DNA from: Holothuria scabra
Lineage: Eukaryota; Echinodermata; Holothuroidea; Aspidochirotida; Holothuriidae
NCBI GenBank assembly: GCA_037179385.1
Contig: CM074195.1
Location: forward strand, 31,576,222-31,640,221
DNA: 64,000 nt
Reading direction: 5' to 3'
Position 1 is the stretch's first letter. Each line of letters starts with the position of its first letter. The translations under genes and the position numbers were made by a program. Below, one piece after another: positions 1 through 13,244 of the stretch. Below the pieces are notes generated by a model that made no database searches, was not told where the DNA came from, and saw only the letters and a list, made by a program, of their open reading frames with translations.

Positions 1-479
1 ATTCTTTCAATTTGTTATAATAATTACTCTTTGGTAGACCTTGTGGTGATATAATTTCGATCATTTCATTTGAGACATCCCTGTTTTATCAGTGCAAGAT
101 CTGTACAGAACATCAGCTGTGATTTTCACTATTATTTTCAAGGTTTAACTCCGTCATGAAAGTAATTCGACAATTTTGTTTTAAAATAAGTCATCATCGG
201 TCTAACAAACTCATGCAAACCATAAAATGCATGATTGAATCATCCAAGTAGCAGCTCCCTGTTTGATCCATTTTCAAATTTTCGAACACGCACAGGGAGT
301 GCTCGGTATACAACTGGGACAATTCGAGAGAACTAAAATTGCAGAGGGTCCAGAAAATAAAATGTGTCTTCCATCGAACATCACTAGATTTTGAATCCCA
401 AATATTCGAAATATCTTGATCTTTTCAAAAAACTTCCCAGAAAGTTCTTAAAAAGTCCTCAAAAGAAACGATTTTCTTA
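1..479. other. No recognised feature
   Basis: AT-rich sequence with stops in all frames. I see no gene, RNA or repeat family here. Confidence 0.4.
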
Positions 480-700
480 ATGCCGCTGCAGACGGCTTAA
501 AGGACAGGAGCAGTCATCCCAAATTGAAGAAGTGTAATAGACTGACCAGTTTCATGATTGGCTGTTGGGAGTCATGTGACAATGATTTTTCTCCTCAAAT
601 GTGAAAATTACCAGAAATAACTGCTTGGTTTACCTTGAATGTGCAAAAGTAAAGTCATAAAATGTAATGAAAGATACTTTGAAGAGAAATAAGATGAAAA
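480..700 (+). repeat. Dispersed repeat copy that preserves an empty insertion site
   Basis: The sequence from TTCATGATTGGCT through AGTCATGTGACAATG to CTTGAATGTGCA recurs in diverged form at about 3330-3440 continuing at 5244, and on the minus strand at about 28490-28640. This copy is uninterrupted around TA at 650-651. The copy at 3.4 kb is split at the matching position by the 1.8-kb inverted-repeat element. The family is not one I can name. Confidence 0.55.
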
Positions 701-2831
701 TTGTGTTATTTAGCCTTTTATTCAAAATAAGTTTTCTGGGACTGCTTTCTACCTTAAAGCTCCACAGTATACCACCAATTCAACACACTATACTCCAACG
801 ATCCCTTAAAATCCCTTTAAAAAAAGTCCTCAAAACGAGCATTTTCTTGAAACCTACACTGTACTTTCAACGTATCCCTCTATAAATGTTTTATTTCTCT
901 TAGAGTTGTATCTCCTTCAGGGTATGTCATATCTGATTTGCGGTCACTTCACTTTCCCACTTACTAAGATTATCAAATGTCGAGAGAACATCCCCATTTC
1001 ACGTGAACCATCAAACGAGGGCCCCACCATCAATTGACCGGGCAAAATTTCCAGCCATCTGCTTTCTCACCTGAGAGAATTTCTATTGACGCGTCTTTTA
1101 AACAGTTAAGAAGACCCTGGGAACGGAGCTGCATCTCGGGTTGGATCTGGATGTGATCATTTTAAAAATGGGTGCTTCGTTGGGTCAGATCAAAGGAAGA
1201 AAGGACAAGAAATTATCCTCATCAAATAGATCAAGATGCGGGACATCCTTCTGCATAACTTGTTTGGAGGATGTCAAGAGCAATTTTCAGTAATTCACTG
1301 CAGGTGTTGACGGGTCTAGACGGGTCTAACTATCTCACTACGCTCGTCTTTCGATTATTAAGATGTCCATCATAGTCAAGGAACACTTGTCTTATTTCTC
1401 GTTTTTCAATTATTGCCCGCTCGTCCGTCTGTTCTTCCTATAATTAATCTATAACTTTATAAATCATGTATAGCTTACGATGGAAATATTTTCAGCACAC
1501 GGTAATGTCAGGTATATATTTAGACAAGAAGAATGAATTTCAATGGGACATCTGTCATCGGTGTACAAGGTCGACACTTTCGAATAATATTTCTACTTTT
1601 TTCAAAATGGCACTCAAGATTGATAAATATAGACTTGATCCAGGGTCCACTCAACGTGTTCCACGAGGTCAGTTCATTTCAAAGGTTTAGTTCAGGGTTG
1701 CCAGGTTGCGGTGTCAAGAGAAACAGTCCAGTTCCAATTATTAGACGGTTAATTTTGTCCCTTAAATCAATCAAAAGTTCTAATGGAATTTCGAGGTGAA
1801 TTAAGTAATTTGATAATTCATTTCGGGGTCTGTTTGTTTAAAGTTGCAATTTTATAAAAGTTGTGCATGGTTATATCAACGTCAGGTAACTTTGGAAATT
1901 CGGTTGCACAACTCTGTTTCCAACGATGGTTATTTTTTCTTAATATTGCAAGGACATTATACCTCATTATCAAAATTAATGTGTGAAAAATCAAATTCAA
2001 TGGACGGTGTCTCAAATATTAAGAGCCCCCCCCCCCCTCCTCCTGGGTCGCCCCCTGCCTTCTTCACATTCACACAAAGAAAATTGTCTACAACCTATTT
2101 TATATTTAGAGAGGAGAGACGGGAAAATTGCTGCGATTTTTTGAAAAAAAATTGACAGGGCCTTTTCAGTTAATTTTTTCATGTACTAGCTCCTTTTGGG
2201 GGGAGGGGGAGGGATGTTCTGTAAAACTACAAATAATGTTTACAGTATATCAACATTAATCTGTTCTGGGCGGGTCTGAAGGGCAAGACTAAATGTCCTT
2301 TTCGTATTATTTTCCGCACTGAGATATATAATACATTTTCATTAAGAACGTACGTGGAGTATTGTCCGTAATCATATATAATTGAGAAACCATGCTTCAG
2401 TCCATCCTTCGAAATTTTACTGGGGCTAAGTGCCAAATCCGCACCTCCTAAAGGCAAGCAGTTTCTATACACCGTTGTTTCAAAACGTTTTTCATTGACA
2501 ATTTCTCCATTAGTGAAGAAATTATTAATGCCAATTTTTAGTCTTAATTTTTAATGAAAAATATTAAAACGCTAATATTTTTGAAAGGTGGCACATGTCT
2601 TATCCTTTCCTTAAGACCATTGGCTATCGCAAAACATACTGCATGACTCCCATTGGCTGCTATCCAAAGGGACGGGAGCTTGTCCCCCGCCCAATACGCG
2701 AGGGATTCATCGCCCATTGATTCTTCTGAAAGTTCATTTTTTTGAGAAAGATGTTATGTCTCACAAATTTAAAACAAAGCCGTGTAACCCCCTCAAGAGA
2801 AATCTCTCCCCGGGTTTTTCTTCAAGTCCTT
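701..2831. other. Intergenic or far-upstream sequence without a recognised gene
   Basis: Only short chance frames occur. It contains an 11-C run near 2026 and a G-rich run near 2195-2215. I see no promoter or RNA gene. Confidence 0.4.
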
Positions 2832-3194
2832 ATAATAATAATGATTGGATTCATATAGCGCCTTATATGTATGTTCAACATCTCAAAGCGCTTCACAATC
2901 ATTACCCCTGGTCATTGGTAACTCGTCAAACCCACACTATAAGAGTGCACATCCCTCGCTGTTCGTACCCGGCACAATGCCACCTCATCGTGTCCCATGG
3001 GAGACTTCCCATAGGAGCAGCCACGTACAGCGCATCACTATACAAGCTACCTCACAGGTACCCATTTAACACCTGAGTGGAGAGAAGCAATCGAGATAAA
3101 GCATCTTGCTCAAGTACACAACATAATGACTCAGGTGGGAATCGAACCGGCAAGTCCAATGCCTTAACCAATAGGCCACCATGCTCTCGTGTGA
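2832..3194 (-). mobile_element. tRNA-derived SINE, minus strand
   Basis: Read on the minus strand, the element starts with a tRNA-like head. Its A box (TGGCCTATTGGTTAAGGC) is at 3161-3178 and its B box (GGTTCGATTCC) at 3138-3148, the internal RNA polymerase III promoter. The body includes AGCGCTTTGAG and TATAGCGCC-type words (about 2855-2895; read on the plus strand as ATATAGCGCC and CAAAGCGCTTC), and it ends in an ATT-repeat tail (2832-2842). CAAGTCCTT (2823-2831) and CAAGTTCTT (3195-3203) flank it as a probable 9-bp target duplication with one mismatch. Words like these are common in short retroposons of marine invertebrates. The element is non-coding and would depend on a LINE for movement. 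Confidence 0.75.
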
Positions 3195-3441
3195 CAAGTT
3201 CTTGTCACAACATAATGGAAAAAACTTGGTCTAATTGTATGTTTTAGTCCCGGAAATTTATTTTTTCAAACTTCTGGAAATATTGATGTAATGTAAAAGG
3301 AAAGTGCGGTCCCCAAACTTGAATTAATAGATTCTTGTGTTTTATTAACTCCTGAGAATGATAAGACGTTAAATTTTTCTCCTCAATCTTAAGACGTATA
3401 CTTTGAGTCACTGCTTGTTTTCCCTTGAATATGCAATTCTG

Positions 3442-5241
3442 CACTCTAAAATCAAAAGAGTGAACTTATTCACTCTTTCATAGAGTGAAAAGTGTGAATT
3501 CACTCCATTAGAGTAATAATCCACTCCAAGAAGACTGATATTCACTCCAAAAAGAGTGAAATTCCCTTAAAACGAGCGAAGTTTCTCTCTTGATGGAGTG
3601 CCCACAGTGATCACTCTTAAAGAGCCAGTGAAATGACTTAGTAACATGGATTTGGGGTCATTCTCTGACACTATCTATCAACAAAATAACATTTATTTTA
3701 AAAAATCCCACCCCACGAAAGAGAAATGCTCAAGTGAAATGGTATACCTTCCAGCACAACAGTTGAAAAATGTAAAAGTGTGTTGAACCAAGAATGACAT
3801 CATCTCAGGAACCCAACTTCACAGTGTGTGTACTATAGTGCACTTGGAATATACCCTGCTCTGTTGATGTTACAGAATTTTGCATGTATATATGGCCTAA
3901 AATGTTTTATATAATCAACAAATTATCATTACAAAACCTAAACCTATGTTTGCTTCACAAAACTAGTGAAAAGGGAGTTTCAACACCTAGGAATACCCCT
4001 TTCCAATAGATGTAGTTTTGTGACTTCTCAATATTCCATGAGCCAACTAACAGGGAAAATTGTTTGGTATACATCATACAAGTGCTTGGAAGTTCCCAGG
4101 TAAGAGGTTATATACACAGAAAATACCTCAGGCTCCTGTGGGATGTAACTGCATCCATTTGTCCTCCAGTGTTATGTAACTATTTTTTTTTTTATTGCCG
4201 AGGAAGCAGTGATTCTCTCATTACACAGGCCCATATGCAATACTGTATACCATTCTGCACAGTGGCTACTACCAACAAGTTCTGTGTTGTTTTGGATGCA
4301 TGTGCTAATGCTGCAACTTGACTTGGTTCAAAGAAAAGGAACAGTGATTATAGTGGGAAAGGAGACTAGCTGATATTTTGGTTATTTAAGGAAGTATTCT
4401 GTATTTTTATCAAAAGTTGGCATGAAGTTACTATTTCAGTTTCATGCATTTTGAAGTCTATGCTAGTACAAGATCCATTGTATGATTGTGTGACAAACTT
4501 TACTTGGAAGGAATGTCTTTCAAAGGAATCCAGGTGAGATATCAGTCCTCCTATTCAACAATCTGATTGAATGTGAGTTAAAATATTTTCTTTTTCTGGT
4601 TGAAAGAATTGCTATCTAGTCGTTGATCGACTAGATTGCTGGAACCAAAAGTTCAAACTGAAAGGCCTAACATGAATGGGACAGCTTGGGTGAATAATGA
4701 CAAAATTCCTCTTTTGAGGAATTGGGAGTGATAATTTCGAATTTTGATTGATATATTTTTGGCTTTATACTGGGACATTCTTCAGATATAATTCAGAAAT
4801 TATTTGGCAAGTACCGGTCTCATGCTACGCAATTTGTGAGCAAAATGTTACTTAAACATAGCATTATAATACACACACTGTGAAGTTGGGTTCCTGTGAT
4901 GATGTCATTCTTGGTTCAATGCACTTTTACATCTTTTACATTTTTCAGCTGTTGTGCTGAAAGGGGTACCATTTCACTTGAGCATTTCTCTTTTATGGGG
5001 CAGAATTTTTTGAAATAAATGCTTTTTTTGTTGATAGATAGTGTCAGAGAATGACTTCAAATCGTTGTCATTGAGTCATTTCATGGGCTCTTTAAAAAAA
5101 AAGCGATCATTGCAGGCACTCACGGAAGAGTGAATTTTCTCTCTTCCCTAGTGAATTTCACTCTTTTTGGAGTGAGTTTCACTCCTCCTGGAGTGAATTA
5201 TCACTCTAATAGAGTGAATTTACACTTTTTATTTTAGAGTG
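3442..5241. mobile_element. 1.8-kb element with about 400-bp terminal inverted repeats
   Basis: The left arm (3442-about 3865) and right arm (about 4862-5241) are inverted copies of each other. Both include the stretches CACTCTAAAAT/ATTTTAGAGTG at the tips, GAGTGAA/TTCACTC words, TCAAGTGAAATGGTA/TACCATTTCACTTGA, and CCCAACTTCACAGTGTGTG/CACACTGTGAAGTTGGG. The 1-kb centre has no frame over 85 codons and no transposase motif. Therefore it is non-autonomous, of foldback or long-TIR MITE type. It is flanked by TG at both ends (3440-3441 and 5242-5243). A related uninterrupted sequence at 640-660 has TA at that point, which points to a TA-targeting (Tc1/mariner-like) origin. Confidence 0.8.
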
Positions 5242-5296
5242 TGAAGTCATAAAATATGTTATGAAATGGTATGAAGAGGTATGAGATAGTTGTGAG

Positions 5297-5345
5297 CAGT
5301 GACGTAGCTTCTGACGGGGGCGGGGGCAAGTCCCCCCCCCCCCTT
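5297..5345 (+). mobile_element. Solitary hAT-like element end
   Basis: CAGTGACGTAGCTT begins at 5297 and is followed by GGGGGCAAG and a long C run. This resembles the left termini of the hAT-type MITE at 8802 and the larger element at 29624. No matching right end was found nearby, so this is a fragment or one end of a degraded copy. The following stretch, to 6192, shows no gene, only C/G homopolymer runs (5331-5343 and 5704-5715). Confidence 0.35.
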
Positions 5346-6192
5346 TGGAAAAATGTTTGAAGGAAATTTGATGAAAATGAGGAAATTTCATGAAATTATA
5401 TGCCCTTTTCCAATTTCTCAAAATTTTTTGTTAGAATAAGAAATTTCAAGACATTTCTCGGCTTACATAACTGGTATTTTCACGCAACAAATTAACCCAG
5501 ATTTCGTCAGTTTCGTATGAACCTGCCCGACTCGCGTTCTCGCTTAATTGGGGTGTAACAGTAAAAGGGTCCATGGATACCTTGACCTAGGCTTGAACTT
5601 ACCCGGTGAATATAACTTTTTACTAGCTGAACAGACCGTTGTTCTAACAAGATATCCCTGTGTGATCGAGCCACTATTAGGCCTCCTTTCATTGGTGTAC
5701 TGAGGGGGGGGGGGGGATTGGAGCATGGCCCTCCCCCTCGAGGTTGCCACCTTTTTGTTCTTAAATATACGTTGCCACACTTTAGTAACACAGATTTTAC
5801 TTCAAAAGATAGCATATGTGACACCAGATTGCATATAAGGACACCCAATTTTTCAAAAATTTTCAGATGGGAAGGATTGTTTCTACAAGCCCCTCAGTAA
5901 GATGCCAATTTTCTAATTCCTACAAATAGACAAATTCTGTCAAATTCCAATTTTAACTTAAAAAAGGTAAGGCAGCCTATGTATCCCACTGGTGGCACCG
6001 ATTGCCTCTAAGGACCCACACCTTTTAAGAATTTTTAAAAGAAGGGCCCACACCATAGACTCCTTCCCCGGCCGGAATAGACGCACAAGACGGCAACAGG
6101 GTAGTGGAGGGTGTTCAGGTGCGGTGAGAAATAGTTTTCCGTTTATCACGCAAGAAATGTAAGGGGCAACATCATTAACAGATGGGAGTTCG

Positions 6193-6270
6193 ATCAGACA
6201 CAGAAAATTTCATCAATTCATCGGACCTTTAATCAGACACAGAAAATTTCATCAATTCATCGGACCTTTA
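6193..6270 (+). repeat. Two tandem copies of a 39-bp unit
   Basis: The unit from ATCAGACACAGAAAATTTC to GGACCTTTA occurs at 6193-6231 and again, without visible change, at 6232-6270, just before the microsatellite array. The identity suggests a recent duplication, or an assembly artefact. Confidence 0.9.
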
Positions 6271-6300
6271 ATTAAGCAAAGTTAGTCAGTCAGTCAGTCC

Positions 6301-6903
<603 letters not shown>

Positions 6904-8801
6904 CACATCGCGTTGGGAATACTGTCGTCAATTGAGGGTTCAAGTTGCTAATGTTTAATGTTCGGTGGTGACGTTTATTATTTCGGAAATCTTGTAAAAA
7001 GACAGATTACGTCAACTACAAATAGGAGGTTTGTTTTCTCAAATTAACGGAAAAATATTTTCATTAATGTTTTTAAAATTCAAATAAATCTGGTTCATTA
7101 TGTATTCATTAAAATTTTAGGGACATATGTTTGCCCTGAAATATGTGGTGATAATTGGTAAACGAAATCTTGACCTAAATTTGGCCCCAAATGTACATTA
7201 TTTGCCCCAAATCCCTAAATTTAGAGATGCAGGGGTTGCCACCCCCTTACCTTTACTAATGACTGAAATGAGTCACGTTGGCTCTACTCGTCCTTCGGTC
7301 TAGGTATTTCCATCATTGCACTCTTACAGTAAAGGTTCGCCTTTACTTGAAACGTTCGAAGTCTTTCACGAAGCTCATCACAAAACAGAAAAATCGAAAT
7401 TTGGATGAACGACTGTAGGTAAGTTAAGCTACAACACGTGGCCCTACTTGAAGCTACAATGTGTCATTCACTAAAGAACATTTGGACGATCATTTCAAGG
7501 TACCTACATAAATGACGACTGTAATAACAGGAAGAGCAATTGTTTCGTAAGTTAGTAACATTCGAATTGACATGTACTAGTCTAACAAAGAAGTAAATCT
7601 AAGTAGACCTGAAATTGCGTGGGTGGTGGAAATTGTGTGAAAATAATCTTAAATCTATATTGTGCTTCTCTTGTTTTCCCTTTTTTGTTACATCTGCCAG
7701 CCAGATTTCATGAATGTCCCCAATATTCTATCACCAGTTATTTATCAAATCATTAATACAAAATGATTTTTCCATCTACTCAATTATAGCTAAATTAAAA
7801 TGAATTAACTGAAACAGACGCATCTGACTTTTGATTCCAAGGGATATCCTTCTCAATTTTATCTCTTAGGTCCTCATCTGATTTTGTGCTTATTATCCCT
7901 CAAAAGATTCGTTTCATTCTTTGAAGAGATATTGACAGAGTCAATATTTTATCAAAAGTTGGAGAAAAGTATTATATTTTTTCATTCTGTTTGGAATATA
8001 CAGGAGAAAAAGGATACTTTAAGCTGTCCCATAATTCTATCTTCTCTGGCTTAATGCGTTTGGATGGTTCGTCTCTAACGGTCTCATGCTGATGATTTTA
8101 TGCTGAATCCATGCCACCATTAATATATTCACTCATATCGCATCATAACAGAACATATAGTAACACAGTCAGATACTCCCAGACATGTAATAAAGTTTAT
8201 GGCGAGAAAGATTTTTTTTTGAAGAATACTTGAATTACTCCTTCGTTTTCTGTTTTTTTTTTTTTTTTTCAAAACGTTTGAAGGAAATTGAACCCAAGAC
8301 TATAAACAAAAGAAGACACCATCTATACTTTTTGAGTGAAACGTAACGTACGTTTGCAAAGCGTGATCCAACGGTAGGTTATAACAAGTCGTCCTAATGT
8401 GCTTAAATTCACTCAGACGAGTTATACATGTCCTAAATAAATAATTGAACGTCTCATAATTAACCATAGCTCTTTAAACATGGTCTGTTTCAAACTTTGA
8501 AGAGTGTATGCCTTTGACACCTCCTTCACAAAAGCCTTTTCTATCAAATTCTTGAGCTCTTCAATTTCTAACCTGAAAGCTAACTTATTACACGATGTTA
8601 AACAACCGCGAAGGTAAACGAAACTTGACTCATTTGTCACATGATTTGCAGACATACACAGAAAACTTGAAGGAATCCAAAGATGACAATTAGTTTTGAA
8701 ACTTAACTTAAAATTTGTAATTAAGAAAGTTGTCATGACCATTAATAGAATGAATGAAAACATGAAATCATCTTTACAAATACATTGCCATCACAACTAT
8801 G
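6904..8801. other. No recognised gene
   Basis: AT-rich unique-looking sequence. The minus-strand frame at 8422-8763 (113 codons) is the longest but has no domain I recognise and no coding-like composition. Confidence 0.35.
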
Positions 8802-8970
8802 CAGTGGCGTAGCGGTTGAAACCCCCAGTCCCGGGATGATCCAACCTTGCAGAGCAAAAACAACTATAAAGGCGTTTTTTTTTCTATCCTTAGACTTTTC
8901 CCTCATATTGTGCCCCAACCTCCCATGACATCAAAACCCTCCCCATGACACAAACTTGGCTACGCGCCTG
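8802..8970. mobile_element. 169-bp hAT-type MITE with 8-bp target duplication
   Basis: The element starts CAGTGGCGTAGC and ends GCTACGCGCCTG, an imperfect terminal inverted repeat. It is flanked by CAACTATG (8794-8801) and CTACTATG (8971-8978), an 8-bp duplication with one mismatch. Ends in CAG...CTG with 8-bp duplications are typical of hAT elements. At this size it can only be a non-autonomous derivative. Confidence 0.8.
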
Positions 8971-10424
8971 CTACTATGATATCTAGGCTATCATCCAGTG
9001 TGAGGTTGTGGGAATGAATAATAAGTCCCAGCATTCAGAAATAAACCAAATCCCTTGATCTCTTCCATACCAATAACATTTTTCTTTCCTGGACTGGTTG
9101 TATCATTTCGAAATTTCCCCAAGGTCTGGTTTTTAAAGGCCTTATCTTCACACACCACACAGTTGCAATTTTCCTGACCCCTTTTACTTAAACCCCTCAC
9201 ACAACTGCCTGTGACTCATCATCATCCAGACGCAATTTACATGGTCAGTATCAAAAGACTCCAATGTGTAATCAAAACACTCTCACGATAGTATTCATGC
9301 TAAGTATCAGCTACAGTACTCTAAATTGTTTTAACTTGCTGTCAGCCAAAGAGCTTTGCCAATTGAGAATTTCTATGAGCTATAACAAAAATTGTTGTAA
9401 GTATGAGAGTTAACTGACTTTAAGTGTCACACGTATCCCGGGGAGGGGGTAGAGTTCGCCATTTGAAATAACCCAGTCTTATTACATAAACATTGCTTTC
9501 AAATATTCGTAAGGCCTTCAGTTCCAAGTAGCACATGAAGGTTGTCTTGCTGGTATTGTACCCTATGGCGTTACCTTTTACCTACATGAATAAGTACAAG
9601 TGAGTTTGCTTGATGGCTCTGTTAACGTCTTCATCCAAACTGCATGAATTCGTGCAACTAATACCAATGACATTATTAGGTGTCGATATTTTCTGTTCGA
9701 AAAATTGGATTCTGTTCTTTGATCAAATAATAAGAACAGACAGCTTACATGTTTGAGGTGAGGAACGGTGGGTTTGAGGATCTAGTGGGGAAACCACACT
9801 TTCTGGCAAGAAAAGCTGATTTTGTCTGCTAAATGATAAATCTTTAGCTTTGAAATGTTCAAAATATGCCTGCGAGAACGCCTGTTTTAACTATCAGCTT
9901 ATTGTCAATATTTCTTTACTGGCACTCAGTCTTAGCCACATAAGTACCCCACCTGCAAGGTATCGATAACGGTGATGTCATCGTGAGTTCATATCATTAA
10001 TTACGAACACACTCTCAACGAAAACTATCTGTATAAATAACTTGTTAGGCTTCTCGGTTTTTTTTTTTTTTTTTTTTTTTTAATTTTAAGGGTGCACAGA
10101 ACTCAATACACAACCACTCTGCTCCAGATAATGTTGTACTAATATATCCACATAACATTCAACTTAACTGTGCTGTTTTAACCGCTTGCGGCTCCTCTCA
10201 AGTAAATGTATTATATTTTTGTATTCCTTTAAGGGACAACCAGAGTTTGACAGAGAAATTAACCTTTTGCTAAAACAGACTCGATTTTCCAAAGCCTTCT
10301 AAACTGAATATAGAGACATTGAAGAGGTATTTCAAGTGGTAAGAAACGATATGCTTATTGAGTCGAGTTCCGTTGAATGAGAATTTCTCAATATTTTACT
10401 GGGGAATGGTAAAAGATTTTGTTA
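8971..10424. other. No recognised feature
   Basis: Only short frames and a poly-T run of 23 bases (10060-10082). I see no gene, tRNA or named repeat. Confidence 0.4.
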
Positions 10425-11135
10425 GTTTGTAAGATGTGGTTTAACGACACACCAACACGGATGAGTTATATAGTGTCACCAATTTAGAAAAAAAAAATTG
10501 CAATGTTGAGGCGAAGCTTCCTAAAAGGTAAAAGGTAAAAGGAAAAAGTTAAAACATAGAAGGGGTCAACTTCTACTAAGAAGATAGCAAAGCGGGAGTC
10601 ATGTCAGTAATTTCCATAAAGTTTACTTTCTTTTAAGAAGCTAAGAATAAGGGTAGGATCGGTTTGTTCAAACAAAGTTTTAGGTGGGGCATGGTGTAGT
10701 ATTTCTGGCGAATATGGGAGTATTCATAACAGTTGACTATAATATGACTGACGATGACATCACAGTCACAGAAAATACAGCACGGTCTTTCATCCCTGTG
10801 AAGTAAATAGGAAAGGGTAAGGTAAGTGTGACCAATGCGGGCCCTAGTAAGGATTAAATCATTCCCCCGTCAACTGGCGAATCTATCCCCCTTCCCGGTT
10901 CCTACCGTAGGTTTTAATCGGTACGATTTGTTTTCGTGAAAGGAATCCCACAGTTCTTGGCTGTTTGATTTTATAAAGCCATTGATGTTAGGACGGTAGT
11001 CAGTGTGAGGCAAGCAGATAAGGTTATATCCATCCGTAGGGCCTCTTTTACTAGGGGGTCGACTCTTTCATTTCCTCGTATGCCCACGTGACTGGGGAAC
11101 CACGCAAGCACAACTGTTTTTCGTGCATGATAAAA
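10425..11135 (-). pseudogene. Decayed 3' part of an RNase H-bearing LINE
   Basis: On the minus strand from about 11130 the translation reads VLAWFPSHVGIRGNERVD, the C-terminal RNase H signature (the xSHxGxxGNExxD motif) of I-group non-LTR retrotransposons. After a frameshift near 11010 the frame continues with TDYRPNINGF and KPTVGTGKGDRFAS. It then meets one TGA stop and runs on with RARIGHTYLTLSYLL and a cysteine-histidine motif (C-x2-C-x7-H-x4-C, PCCIFCDCDVIVSHIIVNC), before ending at a TAA at 10633-10635. The reverse transcriptase and endonuclease are missing, so it is a 5'-truncated, dead insertion. The last part down to about 10425, with TCGTTAAACCACATC, is probably its 3' UTR. Confidence 0.85.
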
Positions 11136-12913
11136 GAGAAATCCACTTTTAACATTCATCCTACACACGGTGACGAATCACAATGGCAGACCGCGATGAC
11201 ATCTTGTCTGACATTTCAAGTCTACGCACAACTGAATTTAGCGTAACCTTAAGGGTTAAAGCCAGAAAAATTGTCCCTTTAAGGCCAGCTTTACCAAACA
11301 AAAGTTACCTTTTAAGTGTTAAGCGCTGTCAACATCTTTCAATGATGAAATACATTCATCCAAAGGGAACAATTTACATGCTTCTATATTGTTTCAATCT
11401 GATTCTGACACAATCAACTTTTGTTAAATTTGCAAATAGAAACAGGAAGTAAAACAAAATAGGAGCAAGTGGGGCTGTTTTTCTTTTCCCTTTTCCCCTT
11501 TAAGTTTCGTTTTGCTTACTTTGAAAGAAAACTGAGTGGAACATTCAAGTACGTTATGAAAAAAGTAACTGAACAACATCATGGAAGTGCGTAGCTAGAA
11601 GGCATTTTGTGAACTCATTTATGGTCTGACTTCATACTGCAGTTGTTATGCGCATTTACCACAACGACGGTCAAAGGCATCGGTATAGGAAGAGGAGGGC
11701 AGGGGCTAAGAACCCACACTTTCACAAGAGGAAGGGCTAAGATACGTTTCCCCTTTTTCACACTCCAAAAAATCAGTTAATAAATAGTATAGTAAACTGT
11801 GATACCCACACCTGATTACGTAGAGGTCATTTTTGCCAACCGTAAAAGGTTAGGTATTTCATACAGTACATCACCATTATGATCTTCGTAACTGTTTTCA
11901 AAAAACCTAAACACTAAAAACGTCTCACTAAAAAGTGTGACATGTTTTAAAGTACACATCAGGAAGCATATAGTGTCTGATTTCTGCTAAAATATTTCCC
12001 GAACAGAAATAGCATCATAGTCACTGAAAAAATATTCATAAAAGTAAAAACGATTGTAGAATACGCGCACGAGTAGCCAACTTCACATTCATCCTTTGCT
12101 AGTCACTGTGGTATTTCTTAACTTCCGATCAGTCTCTGATCATTCTGAAATTTGTTCATTTTTATTGAAGTGAAAATTTTATTGCAAACGAAATCTGAAA
12201 ATAGGGTCTGTTTAGCTGCTACTTATAAGCCCGAGAAATGCTATTTCCGGCTGTCAGAAAGGTTTCGATTTTCAGCATTCCCGTGCCAACTGACGGTGGA
12301 GCTCCTGTTAGATAGTCTTTTGTGCAATATTACATACGTCAGAAAGAAAATCATTTGCCTCCCATACTGAGATGCTCTCTTATATCTATCGTCAGATACC
12401 TTTCAACCATGTCAGTTGAGTGGTCTGTGTAGGCAGGTAGGATGGATTCTTAAGTTATTGAAGTGTCAAAATGTTACTGGTATCTCTTGCCAAAGGGCAG
12501 ACTGGAATTGTTGTCTAGTTTAACATAGCTGGCCAAAAACGAAGACTTCTACCTTATTCAGTGTGCATTTTCATTTTAAAAACAAGTTATGACATACTTT
12601 TTTTTTCATTTTAAATCTCTCTTCCTGGTGGAATAAATAAAAATTTTCAGCATCGAAAATATATCTGTAGATAGTCCAAAAATTACCACACCAGCACTTC
12701 GATATTGCTTTCTACCCCTTTGTCAGAGATTCTCCATACGAACTTATAAAATTGGAACAGAAAAGCTAACAACCTAAATCGATAAATAAATTGATGTCTG
12801 GAATAAAAGGTAAAAAAAAAAAACATAAAAAAAAAATGAAAAAAGAAATATAAAAAACTTGGAAAGATTTTAAACATATTAAAATATATTCTTTAATGGA
12901 CAGACAAAAAGTA
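11136..12913. other. No recognised gene
   Basis: A plus-strand frame starting at ATG 11183 (89 codons) has an acidic, exon-like start (MADRDDILSDISSL), but I see no good donor and it lies beside a dead LINE. I do not call it. The rest is AT-rich with nothing recognised. Confidence 0.35.
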
Positions 12914-13244
12914 CACACTAAAACCAAAAGAGTGAACTTAGACACTCTTTGATAGAGTGAAAAGTGTGCATGCACTCCATTGTAGTGGTAATTCACTCCA
13001 GGGAGAGTGAAATTCGCTCCAAAAAGAGTGGAATTCCCACCAAACAGCGAAGTTTCAGGGGCGATGGAGTGCCTACAGTCATCACTCTTTAAAAAAGGGT
13101 GAACAATTGCAGGCACTCATGGCAGGGTGAATTTGCCCTCTTCATGAAACCAATTTCACTCTACTTGGAGTGGATTTCACTCTTCTGGGAGTGAATTAAC
13201 ACTCCAATGGGGTAAATTTACAACTGTCATTCTGTTAGAGAGTG
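12914..13244. mobile_element. 331-bp foldback MITE of the GAGTG family
   Basis: This is a compact relative of the 1.8-kb element. The left half runs from CACACTAAAAC through several CACTCC/GAGTGAA words to TCATCACTCTTTAAA. The right half repeats these in inverted order and ends GTTAGAGAGTG. TA precedes the left end at 12912-12913; the right flank is not clearly TA. It lacks the 1-kb core, so it looks like arms with the core deleted. Confidence 0.65.

Noticed and set aside
8422..8763. Minus-strand frame of 113 codons
   Set aside because: AT-rich, no recognisable domain and no clear splice sites. Likely a chance frame.
11183..11452. Frame beginning MADRDDILSDISSL that resembles a first exon
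   Set aside because: No good donor follows the plausible part and it borders a dead LINE. Evidence is too weak to call.
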